Below, in pieces: positions 12,264 through 19,467 of a stretch of DNA of 64,000 nt (positions are counted from its first letter, which is position 1; each line of letters begins with the position of its first letter). The stretch covers positions 3,422,001-3,486,000 of the forward strand of contig NC_015677.1 in the NCBI RefSeq assembly GCF_000215705.1, given 5' to 3'. A program made the translations under genes and the position numbers. This DNA is from Ramlibacter tataouinensis TTB310. Its GTDB lineage: Bacteria; Pseudomonadota; Gammaproteobacteria; Burkholderiales; Burkholderiaceae_C. The notes beneath the pieces are model-generated. The model was not told the DNA's origin. It did not search any database and saw nothing but the letters and a program-made list of their open reading frames with translations.

Positions 12264-12447
12264 GGCGCCTCCCAGTGGCGGTGAGCGTCGGGCTCGCGCG
12301 TATCGGTCGGCGCAGTTGCTCATCGACGTCAGGTCGACGTTAGCAATTCGCCGGCTGCTGGGTTTGAGTTTCTTTTGTGACTGTTAACGGCCGAGCTGGA
12401 GACGCCGGGCTCGCGTGACCCTGGGACTCAGTGGCCGCGCGCCCCTG

Positions 12448-12876
12448 CTAGAAGCTGATGCGCACGGAAGGCGCGCTGCGTTTTGCTTCGCCATGGTGGA
12501 CGGCTTCGATGTTGTTGCCGTCGGGATCCAGGACGAAGGCAGCGTAGTAGCCCGGATGGTAAGCGCGCTCTCCGGGCGGGCCATTGTCCTTGCCCCCGTT
12601 GGCCAGGGCAGCTTGGTAGAACGCATCCACCATGGCCCGGCTCTCCGCCTGGAACGCCAGGTGATGGCGCCCGGTCAGCGCCCCTTGCGCCGCTTCGCTG
12701 CCGGGCGTGGAGACGAACAATTCGTCAGCCCAGAAGAATCCATCGCCGGTTCCCCCGATCGGAACATTCAGGACATCGAAAACGGCCGCGTAGAACCTCT
12801 GGGCGGCGGAGAGGTCGCGCACCACCAGCTGGAGATGGTCGATCAATCGTCCACGGTGCAATTCCTGAGCTTCCAT
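12448..12876 (-). CDS. VOC family (glyoxalase/bleomycin-resistance fold) protein
   Basis: A 142-residue protein with the paired beta-alpha-beta-beta-beta units of the vicinal oxygen chelate fold: 'IDHLQLVVRDLSAAQRFYAAVFDVL' at the N-terminus, 'GRHHLAFQAESRAMVDAFYQAALANGG' in the middle and 'YAAFVLDPDGNNIEAVHH' at the C-terminus. The last carries the usual metal-ligand Glu. Substrate cannot be predicted. An upstream GAAGGAGCG supports the ATG. About 180 bases without a gene separate it from the glycosyltransferase start. It opens the accessory stretch of lower G+C. Confidence 0.88.
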   Translation of the reverse strand: MEAQELHRGRLIDHLQLVVRDLSAAQRFYAAVFDVLNVPIGGTGDGFFWADELFVSTPGSEAAQGALTGRHHLAFQAESRAMVDAFYQAALANGGKDNGPPGERAYHPGYYAAFVLDPDGNNIEAVHHGEAKRSAPSVRISF

Positions 12877-12986
12877 GCTGTCGCTCCTTCAGGCGACGTT
12901 GTACTTGTTTTTGCCGTCCGGAACCATGTGGATCTCCTTGCCGGCGCGCGCGCTCATCGGCGGCAAACGCTGGAAGGAACCGGCAT

Positions 12987-13219
12987 TCATGAGGAGAACA
13001 ACCTCAGGAGAACCCCGACGGCGATCAGCCACCAGCTCACCTGCTGCGCCACTTTCGCCGATTCTTCGGATATGGGAAAGAACTCGACCTGGCGCCATGC
13101 CCAGACGTCGTGCCTGCGGGATCGTACGACTCGCCAGTCATCCACATGACCAGGAGCAACAGCAAGAGTGCGGACGCCGCCGACGTGGCGAGGGCGACTA
13201 TCCAGTGTCCTCGCGTCAT
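12987..13219 (-). pseudogene. Frameshifted small two-helix membrane protein (putative)
   Basis: On the minus strand an ATG at 13219 opens a frame encoding a charged start and one strong helix ('ALLLLLLVMW'), then runs into a low-complexity tail. In the overlapping frame, from about base 13130, lies 'DVWAWRQVEFFPIS', followed by a second helix ('WWLIAVGVLLRL') and a stop at 12987. Joined by one shift, these would give a coherent protein of about 77 residues with two membrane segments. Either a frameshift mutation or a sequencing indel would explain it. No homologue is recognised, so this is a structural inference. Confidence 0.4.
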
Positions 13220-13257
13220 CTGCCCTGGCCAGCGCTCGCCGAACCATCTGCGGGAGC

Positions 13258-13500
13258 TCACGTTTCCCTCCCATCGACACGGGCGAAACGTGGCTGCCAT
13301 GCCCCATCGACTTCAACTCGCTCAAAAAACATGGCATGCGGGCGCACCCAGAGACCGGACTCGTTGTAGAGCGGGCGGTAGAGGACCAGGGGCTCCAGGG
13401 TCTCGCTGTGGCGGGCTGCACCGAGTACTTCGTACTCGCCACCTTTATAGTGGCGGTACCGTCCAAGGGGTGTGTCGGGCAGTGGCGGAAGGTCAGACAT
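13258..13500 (-). CDS. DUF1653 domain-containing protein
   Basis: An 80-residue protein that is essentially all DUF1653: 'LPPLPDTPLGRYRHYKGGEYEVLGAARHSETLEPLVLYRPLY' followed by 'LWVRPHAMFFERVEV'. The family is short, cytoplasmic and of unknown function, sometimes fused to other domains. The full domain is present and the length is normal. It stands alone on the minus strand among small accessory genes. Confidence 0.9.
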   Translation of the reverse strand: MSDLPPLPDTPLGRYRHYKGGEYEVLGAARHSETLEPLVLYRPLYNESGLWVRPHAMFFERVEVDGAWQPRFARVDGRET

Positions 13501-13543
13501 GATGCCGTGGGCCTCTGCAGATACGGCCAGCTCTCTCCAATTC

Positions 13544-13702
13544 CTACGCTATCTGCTTGCAATAAACCGGCCACTCGCCTGCGCCAGTCTCTATGGCGAG
13601 CTTGCGGCAGTCAAGAGCCTGGAACAGCGAGTCCGTCAGCGTTCGGTAGTCCTGGTATAGGGCGATTAGGCCCTCGCGGGATGCCGCAGGCGCAGTGCTC
13701 AC
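13544..13702 (-). CDS. Small hypothetical protein, coupled to the upstream gene
   Basis: A 52-residue protein begun by a GTG that overlaps the stop codon of the preceding gene (GTGA). That overlap is the main reason to believe it. It is acidic to neutral, probably helical ('LIALYQDYRTLTDSLFQALDC'), with two Cys. No family is recognised. The longer ATG-started frame over the same bases would lie inside the upstream gene and is less likely. Confidence 0.55.
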   Translation of the reverse strand: MSTAPAASREGLIALYQDYRTLTDSLFQALDCRKLAIETGAGEWPVYCKQIA

Positions 13703-14046
13703 CTGCCGCCCTCTTTCCTCACCGCGGACAGGAAGGGCTCGAGCCGCTGGTCGATCTTCAGCTGGCGCGCGTGCTCCAGGAAGCACGTATCGATGGCATT
13801 CCCGAGCGCGCCAGGCGCGGCCAGAGCCCTTGCCACGAGCTCGGCGAACTTTCGCAGCTGCCGGTCCGTGAACCGGTCGACGTCCTTGGCGAAAAAGTAC
13901 GCGAACTCCCGCATGACCGAATGGTAGGTAGGGCCGGCGTCCGCGAAGACCGACTCCCCCGACGAAGCGAAGTCAGCCGGTAGCGATGGGAAGATGGCCT
14001 GGAGCGTGTTTCTGAGCTCCGAAGCCGACTGAGGCAGACTCTTCAT
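13699..14046 (-). CDS. Hypothetical helical protein
   Basis: A 115-residue protein, predicted soluble and helical, with 'VMREFAYFFAKDVDRF' and 'RQLRKFAELVARALAAPGALGNAIDTCFLEHAR' as its best-conserved-looking stretches. The pattern (an immunity-protein-like all-helical domain that ends just before a second small protein) resembles uncharacterised small bacterial families, but I cannot name one. The downstream 52-residue gene starts within its stop codon, so the pair is co-translated. Confidence 0.65.
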   Translation of the reverse strand: MKSLPQSASELRNTLQAIFPSLPADFASSGESVFADAGPTYHSVMREFAYFFAKDVDRFTDRQLRKFAELVARALAAPGALGNAIDTCFLEHARQLKIDQRLEPFLSAVRKEGGR

Positions 14047-14135
14047 GAAATCCGATGCCTGGGTGAGCGCCTATTGAACATGCCGGTTTCCGAGCTCACC
14101 AAAGCGAAGGAGGAGCCCACAGCCATGACGAACCC

Positions 14136-14543
14136 TTAGGCACCACGCGCCTCATCCAGCATGGGCAGGAACCCTGCCGCTATGAGCCGCGAGCCATCGA
14201 ATGCGGGTGCCTTCCCCTCGAACTGCATGCGTGGGTCGCTTGTCACCTTCTCCATGCCCGCGTCCCTGGACGCCTTGTCGGGCCACTCGATCCAGGACAT
14301 CACCACCGTCTCGCCGTGCTTGGCGCCGGCTGCAGCGATGAAGCTGCCGTACTCGCCAGGTTCACCGCGCGCTGTTTCTCCATGGTACGTCGAAGCATCC
14401 GGCCCCGCGTCGTCAAGCCAACACTCTACGACCCGCAGCGCCCCATGCTCCTTCACGACCTGGGCCGAGATCTTCGCAAGCAGCTCGTACTCGGACCTGT
14501 TGGCGCTCGGTACCGGCGCCAGAAAGCAGTCGATGTAGCTCAT
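14136..14543 (-). CDS. DUF1428 domain-containing protein
   Basis: A 135-residue protein matching DUF1428 (dimeric alpha-beta barrel related) along its length: 'MSYIDCFLAPVPSANRSEY', 'VKEHGALRVVECWLDD', 'KHGETVVMSWIEWPDKASRDAGMEKV' and 'DPRMQFEGKAPAFDGSRLIAAGF'. The family is of unknown function. It is intact, unlike its upstream neighbour on the same strand, which begins 33 bases away. Confidence 0.9.
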   Translation of the reverse strand: MSYIDCFLAPVPSANRSEYELLAKISAQVVKEHGALRVVECWLDDAGPDASTYHGETARGEPGEYGSFIAAAGAKHGETVVMSWIEWPDKASRDAGMEKVTSDPRMQFEGKAPAFDGSRLIAAGFLPMLDEARGA

Positions 14544-14576
14544 GGGGAAGTTCCAGTTCGAGGCTTCACGTCGAGC

Positions 14577-14969
14577 TCACAGGGAGTGCAAGCTGCGGAA
14601 GCCTCTCGCCGCATAGTGCGACTGGGCGCCGTTGTGGTACATGAACACCCTGCCATAGCGGCGGTCGCAGAAGAGGGCGCCACCCAGCGAGCGGACATCC
14701 GGCGGGGTCTTGACCCAGCTGGACGTCTTCGCATCGAACTCACCCAGCTTCTGCAGCCCCCGGTACTGTTCTTCCGTCAACAGGTCGATGCCCATCTCGG
14801 CGGCCAGTTCGACCGCGCTGCCCTGCGGCTTGTGCTCCTTGCGCGCATCCAGGACTGCACGGTCGTAGCAGACACTTCTGCGACCCATCGGGCTCTCCGC
14901 GGAGCAATCGCAGAACGTGAAGAGCCCGGTCTGCTTGTCGTGGCCAATCACGTCCGGCTCACCACCACT
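14577..14969 (-). pseudogene. DUF4256 gene remnant lacking its N-terminal part
   Basis: The frame encodes the C-terminal two thirds of a DUF4256 protein: 'SGGEPDVIGHDKQTGLFTFCDCSAESP', 'GRRSVCYDRAVLDARKEHKPQ', 'GIDLLTEEQYRGLQKLGEFDAKTSSWVKTP' and 'LGGALFCDRRYGRVFMYHNGAQSHYAARGFR'. Intact members have about 60 further N-terminal residues ending 'TGGEPDV'. Here everything before the GGEPDV motif is replaced by an unrelated sequence that belongs, in another frame, to the adjacent remnant. The open frame can start at 15029, but its first 20 residues do not match the family. It is probably inactive. Confidence 0.75.
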
Positions 14970-15207
14970 CCTCCAGCGCCACGATGGCTTCTGCGGCGAA
15001 CAAGGAGCCTGGAGCGAAGGCCATGGCATCCCTCATCGATGTGACGCAAGCAGTAGTCGAGCAATGCTGGCATGTAGAGCCGAAAGGAAGCGGCATCGAG
15101 GTGAGGGATGCCCCAGTGGTGGTGTTCGAGATACCTGTCCGAGACCCTGTCGTCGATATGAATTGCTGGGAAGCAGCTGGTACGGGCGCCGCTTGCCGTG
15201 CCCTCAT
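14959..15207 (-). pseudogene. Broken DUF6714-like gene (two frames, internal deletion)
   Basis: One frame gives 'YLEHHHWGIPHLDAASFRLYMPALLDYCLRH', a pattern I associate with DUF6714-like proteins (HHW, DAxSFRxYxPA). A second frame then supplies 'MAFAPGSLFAAEAIVALEEWW' and a stop, which looks like the natural C-terminus of the same family. Residues normally between these two parts appear to be missing, so an internal deletion with a frame change is inferred. The 5' part is also absent, being cut off near the GNAT stop codon. The 3' end overlaps the truncation point of the DUF4256 remnant. The family assignment is from memory. Confidence 0.5.
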
Positions 15208-15215
15208 GCGCGCGC

Positions 15216-15668
15216 TCAGAGCGCCAGGTTATAGACATAGAACTGCTGGTCGCGGTTCCAGCCGAGAGATTCGTACACGCCCTGAGCATGCGTATTGGTG
15301 ACGGCGGTGGAGAGCGTCAGCCGCACCGCGCCAGCCGCCCTGGCGAACTCCGCCGCAGCCTGCATCAGCGCCTTGCCAATGCCAATGCCTCGGGACTCCT
15401 CACGCACGAACAGGTCGTTGAGGATGTAGATGCGCGCCATGGCGGCCGAGGAAAAGCTCGGGTACAGCTGGGTGAACCCCAACGCCTGCTCGTTGTCGAA
15501 GGCCAGGAAGATCACCGATTGGGCATGCTGGAAGCGCTCGAGCAGGAAGGCATGCGCACCGGCCGGGTCGCTCGGCCGCTTGTAGAACCGGCGATAGCCG
15601 TCGAACAGCGGCACCAGCGCCGGCACGTCGTGGATCGTGGCTTGGCGGACGGCGAGTTCGTTTGCCAT
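15216..15668 (-). CDS. GNAT family N-acetyltransferase
   Basis: A 150-residue protein starting at the ATG encoding MANELAVRQ (an alternative start lies 10 codons upstream). It shows the Gcn5-related fold: 'VRQATIHDVPALVPLFDGYRRFY', 'VIFLAFDNEQALGFTQLYPSFSS', the acetyl-CoA loop 'FVREESRGIGIGKALMQAAAEFA' and 'NTHAQGVYESLGWNRDQQFYVYNL'. The substrate is unknown. It is intact and lies between two gene remnants. Confidence 0.92.
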   Translation of the reverse strand: MANELAVRQATIHDVPALVPLFDGYRRFYKRPSDPAGAHAFLLERFQHAQSVIFLAFDNEQALGFTQLYPSFSSAAMARIYILNDLFVREESRGIGIGKALMQAAAEFARAAGAVRLTLSTAVTNTHAQGVYESLGWNRDQQFYVYNLAL

Positions 15669-15699
15669 GGCATCCTGCTGCGGTGATATGCCGCGCATG

Positions 15700-15930
15700 C
15701 TAATCGATCGCGTCCAGGGCCCTGTACAGCCAACCCAGCAGCCTTAAGGAGTTCGCGCCGGGCCGACCGAGCCACTGGAAGGGCAGCGGCGCGTCGAACG
15801 GTGCGCAGCCCAGGTTTTCACCCACAGCCATCTCAGCAGCCAGCGCGCCGCCGAAGGTCGCCATGGTGAGGCCGTGGCCGCCAAAGCCCAACGCAAAGAA
15901 CAAGTGCAGCCGGGCGAGCCCCTGCTCGGG
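15700..15930 (-). pseudogene. C-terminal remnant of an FAD-dependent (DAO-type) oxidoreductase
   Basis: The recognisable part, from about base 15905 to the stop at 15700, reads 'LFFALGFGGHGLTMATFGGALAAEM', then a Pro-rich stretch and 'LRLLGWLYRALDAID'. This is the FAD-contacting C-terminal end of glycine/D-amino-acid oxidase-type enzymes, which are normally about 400 residues. The catalytic and Rossmann parts are absent and unrelated sequence lies upstream, so the gene was truncated by deletion or rearrangement. Its lost 5' part would have occupied the place of the small HTH gene. Confidence 0.7.
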
Positions 15931-16018
15931 CTGATGATTCCAATCGTGCAACGTGCGTTTATGTACATTCGGCCAACCTGTCACACCTAAGGCCTGCTTT
16001 GGAAAAAGGGAGTTTCAC

Positions 16019-16324
16019 ATGCTTAAGCGTGATTCAAAATTGCGGTTTAACAAGGACCTGTTCAACCGTCTCATGATTGAAAACGGATACGACTCCGCGG
16101 CCTTGAGCCGTGCGATGCACAGGTCCGAGGGGTACGCTGGGCCCCTGATCGACCCGCGCAACATCCAGCGCTGGCGCAACGGGGAGGTCAACCCGAACAT
16201 CGGTTTTGTCAAACGCATCGCCGAGTTCTTCGGCGTGCCGCTGCGCGGCTTCCTTGTCGAGGAGGATTTGCCGGTGACGGAAAGGTGCAGCCACGACCAG
16301 CGGTGGGCGACCCCGCAGGAATGA
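16019..16324 (+). CDS. Small helix-turn-helix (Cro/C1-like) protein
   Basis: A 101-residue protein beginning MLKRDSKLRFNK. Residues 12-70 form a Cro/C1-type DNA-binding domain: helix 'NKDLFNRLMIENGY', turn and recognition helix around 'SAALSRAMHRSEG', then 'NIQRWRNGEVNPNIGFVKRIAEFFGVPLRGFLVE', the standard end of the fold. Its local base composition is clearly lower in G+C at the 5' end than the neighbours, which suggests recent transfer. The EamA gene follows after 26 bases and may be its target or partner. Confidence 0.8.
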   Translation: MLKRDSKLRFNKDLFNRLMIENGYDSAALSRAMHRSEGYAGPLIDPRNIQRWRNGEVNPNIGFVKRIAEFFGVPLRGFLVEEDLPVTERCSHDQRWATPQE

Positions 16325-16350
16325 ACCAGTCATAGCAGAGGAGCCCGCGC

Positions 16351-17283
16351 GTGCGCAAATCATTGTCGTCTCTCGCCGCCGCACCGCGGTCGTCCACTCT
16401 GCGCGAAGCCAAGGGCGCGCTGGCTGCCGGCTTTGCCAGCCTGATGGTCGGCCTGGCAGTGATTGCCACGCGCGACATCGCAACGCGTATCGACCCGCTG
16501 CAACTCGCTTTCCTGCGCTACTTCCCGGCCGGGCTGTGCTTCCTGCCGGCGCTGTGGCTGCGACGCGAGCGCATAGCCAGCCGCGACGCGCTGGCGCTGG
16601 GGTTACTGGGAGCGGTGTTCTATTGCCTCTATCCGTGGCTGTTCAGCGCATCGCTGAAGTACACCACCGCGCTCCACGGCGCTCTGATCCTGCCGCTGAT
16701 CCCGATGGCCACTCTGCTGGCGGCGGCCGCGCTGCGCCTCGAGCGCATCACCTGGCAGAAGCTTTCGGGCATCGCTGTGGCAACCGCCGGTGTGGCAGTG
16801 ACGCTGGCCGGCAGCTTCATCACCGATGCGGCAGTGAAGCTGCCGGCCGAGGCTTGGAAAGGCGATCTGCTAATGCTGGCCTGCGTAGGGCTCTGTGCAG
16901 CCTTCAACACACTCAGCCGGCCCTTCGTGCTGCGCTACTCCACGCTCACTGTTACGTCGGTCACCATGGCGGCGGGTTGCGTGTCGCTGATCGCCGTGGT
17001 GCCGCTGGGTGCCGTGGCCGAGGCGGCGGCCGACTTTAGCGGCCGCGACTGGGCAATCGTGGGTTTTCTGTCGCTGGGCGCCGCCGCGGCCGGCAACTAC
17101 TTGTGGATTCTGGCGCTGGGCCTCACCACGGCCAGCCGGGTTGCGCTGTTCACTACGATTCCACCGGTCGTGGTGGTGATCCTGGGCACGGTATTGCTCG
17201 GCGAACAGCCCACCTTGGCCAGCTTGCTTGGGCTGATGCTGGTGCTGAGCGGCATCGTGCTCGCCTACGGCGGTAAGGCCTGA
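16351..17283 (+). CDS. DMT superfamily transporter (EamA family)
   Basis: A 310-residue inner-membrane protein started by GTG, with about ten hydrophobic helices in two repeated EamA halves: the first near residues 20-150, the second near 165-305, ending 'LLGLMLVLSGIVLAYGGKA'. The motif 'LAFLRYFPAGLCFLPALWLRRER' is typical of the first half. Family members export amino acids or other metabolites; the substrate here is unknown. It is probably co-transcribed with the HTH gene upstream. It converges on the BMP protein gene, with 42 bases between stops. Confidence 0.9.
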   Translation: MRKSLSSLAAAPRSSTLREAKGALAAGFASLMVGLAVIATRDIATRIDPLQLAFLRYFPAGLCFLPALWLRRERIASRDALALGLLGAVFYCLYPWLFSASLKYTTALHGALILPLIPMATLLAAAALRLERITWQKLSGIAVATAGVAVTLAGSFITDAAVKLPAEAWKGDLLMLACVGLCAAFNTLSRPFVLRYSTLTVTSVTMAAGCVSLIAVVPLGAVAEAAADFSGRDWAIVGFLSLGAAAAGNYLWILALGLTTASRVALFTTIPPVVVVILGTVLLGEQPTLASLLGLMLVLSGIVLAYGGKA

Positions 17284-17325
17284 ACACGAAAGCGACGGCC
17301 GTGATCCGGACGCGCAGCTTTCGAC

Positions 17326-18504
17326 TTACTTCTTCTCCCCGCCCGGCACTTTGCCTTCCACGCCCGCGACGTAGAAGTTGACGCCGCCCAGGAACTTGTC
17401 GTCGGCCACCTGGTCCTTGGCCAGCACTTCCTTGCCGGTGTTGTCCCTGATCGGGCCCTTCCAGATGGCGAAGCTGCCGTCCTTCAGGCCGGCCCTGACC
17501 TCGTCGATGCGCTTCTTGGTGTCCTCCGGCACGTCGGCCGCGACGGACACCATGTCGATGGCGCCTTCCTTCACGCCCCACCAGGCCTGCTGGCCGCCCT
17601 TCCAGCTGCCGTCCAGCGCCTCGCGCACCGCCTTGGTGTAGTACGGCGCCCAGTTGATGACGGCCGAGCCCAGGTGGGCCTTGGGGCCGTAGGCCGTCAT
17701 GTCGCTGTCCCAGCCGAAGGCGCGCTTGCCCATCTTCTCGGCGGTCTGCAGCACGGCCGAGGAGTCGGTGTTCTGCATCAGCACGTCGGCGCCGCCGTTG
17801 ATCAGCGAGGTGGCGGCCTCGGTCTCCTTGGGCGGGTCGAACCACTTGCCCACCCAGACCACGCGGGTCTTGATCTTGGGGTTCACCGACTGCGCCCCCA
17901 GCGTGAAGCTGTTGATGTTGCGCACCACCTCGGGGATCGGGATGGAGCCGACCACGCCCAGCGTGCCGGTCTTGCTCATCTTGCCGGCGATCACGCCGGC
18001 CATGTAAGCGCCCTCATAGGTGCGGCTGTCGTAGGTGCGCAGGTTGTCGGCGGTCTTGTAGCCGGTGGCGTGCTCGAACCGCACGTCCTTGTGGTCGCCC
18101 GCGACCTTGAGCATGGGCTCCATGTAGCCGAAGGTGGTGCCGAAGATCAGCTTGTTGCCATTGGCGGCCATGTCGCGGATAACGCGCTCGGCGTCGGCCG
18201 ACTCGGGCACGTTCTCGACGAAGCTGGTCTCGACCTTGTCGCCGAATTCCTTCTCCACCGCCTTGCGGCCGTTGTCGTGGGCGAAGGTCCAGCCGCCGTC
18301 GCCCACCGGGCCGACGTAGGCGAAGGCGATCTTCAGTTTCTGAGGCGCGGGTGCCGGCGCGGGAGCGGCAGGGGCGGCGGCCGTGGGCGCCTGGCCCGGA
18401 GCCGGCGCGGGCGGCTCGGACCGGCCGCAGCCCACCAGGGCGGTGGCCGCCAGCGCGGACAGGGCGGCGGCCTGCAGCAGCGAGCGTTTCGTGATGTCGG
18501 TCAT
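17326..18504 (-). CDS. BMP family lipoprotein, substrate-binding component of a purine/nucleoside ABC importer
   Basis: A 392-residue lipoprotein: signal and lipobox 'ATALVGC' with Cys26, then an Ala/Pro-rich linker and the BMP domain ('IAFAYVGPVGDGGWTFAHDNGRKA', 'IFGTTFGYMEPMLKVAGDHKDV', 'YEGAYMAGVIAGKMSKTGTLG'). It is the last gene of a four-gene minus-strand importer set (ATPase, two permeases, this protein). Homologous systems import nucleosides or purine bases. The start chosen is the ATG encoding MTDITKRS. It shares clear sequence similarity with the BMP protein at 7.3-8.3 kb, which suggests duplication and different ligands. Confidence 0.93.
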   Translation of the reverse strand: MTDITKRSLLQAAALSALAATALVGCGRSEPPAPAPGQAPTAAAPAAPAPAPAPQKLKIAFAYVGPVGDGGWTFAHDNGRKAVEKEFGDKVETSFVENVPESADAERVIRDMAANGNKLIFGTTFGYMEPMLKVAGDHKDVRFEHATGYKTADNLRTYDSRTYEGAYMAGVIAGKMSKTGTLGVVGSIPIPEVVRNINSFTLGAQSVNPKIKTRVVWVGKWFDPPKETEAATSLINGGADVLMQNTDSSAVLQTAEKMGKRAFGWDSDMTAYGPKAHLGSAVINWAPYYTKAVREALDGSWKGGQQAWWGVKEGAIDMVSVAADVPEDTKKRIDEVRAGLKDGSFAIWKGPIRDNTGKEVLAKDQVADDKFLGGVNFYVAGVEGKVPGGEKK

Positions 18505-18546
18505 GGGTTCCTCTGAGTGCAAGGTGGAAAACGACGGAAGAGCAAA

Positions 18547-19467
18547 TTATGAGCCGGGATGGAAGGGCTTCCCCAGCGAGGCCGGCATGTTGACCCGGAT
18601 CCATGCCGGGTTGCGCGAGATCAGCGCCAGCACCACGATGGTGGCGACGTAGGGCAGCATGGTCAGGAACTGGCTGGCCACCTCCACCCCGGCGCCCTGC
18701 AGGTGGAACTGCAGCATGGTCACGCCGCCGAACAGGTAGGCGCCCAGCAGCACGCGGGCCGGCCGCCAGGTGGCGAAGGTGGTCAGCGCCAGCGCGATCC
18801 AGCCGCGGCCGGCCACCATGCCCTCCACCCACAGCGGGGTGTAGATCACCGCCAGGTAGGCGCCGGCCAGGCCGCACAGCGCGCCGCCCGCCACCACCGC
18901 CAGCAGCCGGATGCGCCGCACCGGGTAGCCCAGCGCATGGGCCGACTCGGGCGATTCGCCCACCGACCGCAGCACCAGGCCGGCGCGCGAGCGGTAGAGG
19001 AACCACACCAGCCCCAGCGCCAGCGCGATGGCCGCGTACACCATGGGGTGCTGGCGGAACAGCGCCGGCCCCACCAGCGGCAGGTCGCCCAGCACCGGGA
19101 TGGAGAACTGCGCCCGCTCGGGCAGCTTGGCCTGCACGTAGCCGGTGCCGGCAAAGGCGGAGAAGCCGGCGCCGAACAGGCTGAGTGCCAGGCCCGTGGC
19201 GTACTGGTTGGTGTTGAGCCAGATCACCAGCAGGCCGAACACCGCCGCCAGCAGCGCGCCGGCCGCCGCGCCGGCCACGAAGCCCAGGGCGTCGCTGCCG
19301 GTGTGCACCACGGTGGCGAAGCCCGCCAGCGCGGCGCACAGCATCATGCCTTCGGCCCCCAGGTTGACGATGCCCGCCTTCTCGTTGACCAGCAGCCCCA
19401 GGGCGGCGATGGCCAGCACCGTGCCCGCGTTCAGCGTGGCGGCCAGCAGCAGCGCGTAGCTTTCCAT
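18547..19467 (-). CDS. ABC transporter permease (BMP/nucleoside type)
   Basis: A 306-residue integral membrane protein of the BPD_transp_2 family with about eight helices. Motifs include 'LLVNEKAGIVNLGAEGMML' near residues 25-43 (the NxGxEG signature of this permease class) and 'RSVGESPESAHALGYPVRRIRLL' (the coupling loop contacting the ATPase). Its start ATG overlaps the last base of the preceding permease gene. The two permeases form the heterodimeric channel of the importer. The frame is open far upstream, but that region is the other permease. Confidence 0.93.
   Translation of the reverse strand: MESYALLLAATLNAGTVLAIAALGLLVNEKAGIVNLGAEGMMLCAALAGFATVVHTGSDALGFVAGAAAGALLAAVFGLLVIWLNTNQYATGLALSLFGAGFSAFAGTGYVQAKLPERAQFSIPVLGDLPLVGPALFRQHPMVYAAIALALGLVWFLYRSRAGLVLRSVGESPESAHALGYPVRRIRLLAVVAGGALCGLAGAYLAVIYTPLWVEGMVAGRGWIALALTTFATWRPARVLLGAYLFGGVTMLQFHLQGAGVEVASQFLTMLPYVATIVVLALISRNPAWIRVNMPASLGKPFHPGS

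Noticed and set aside
12889..13098. 69-residue minus-strand frame with an end reading KEIHMVPDGKNKYNVA
   Set aside because: The end faintly recalls DUF2188, but the rest overlaps the better-supported frameshifted membrane gene and the domain would be incomplete.
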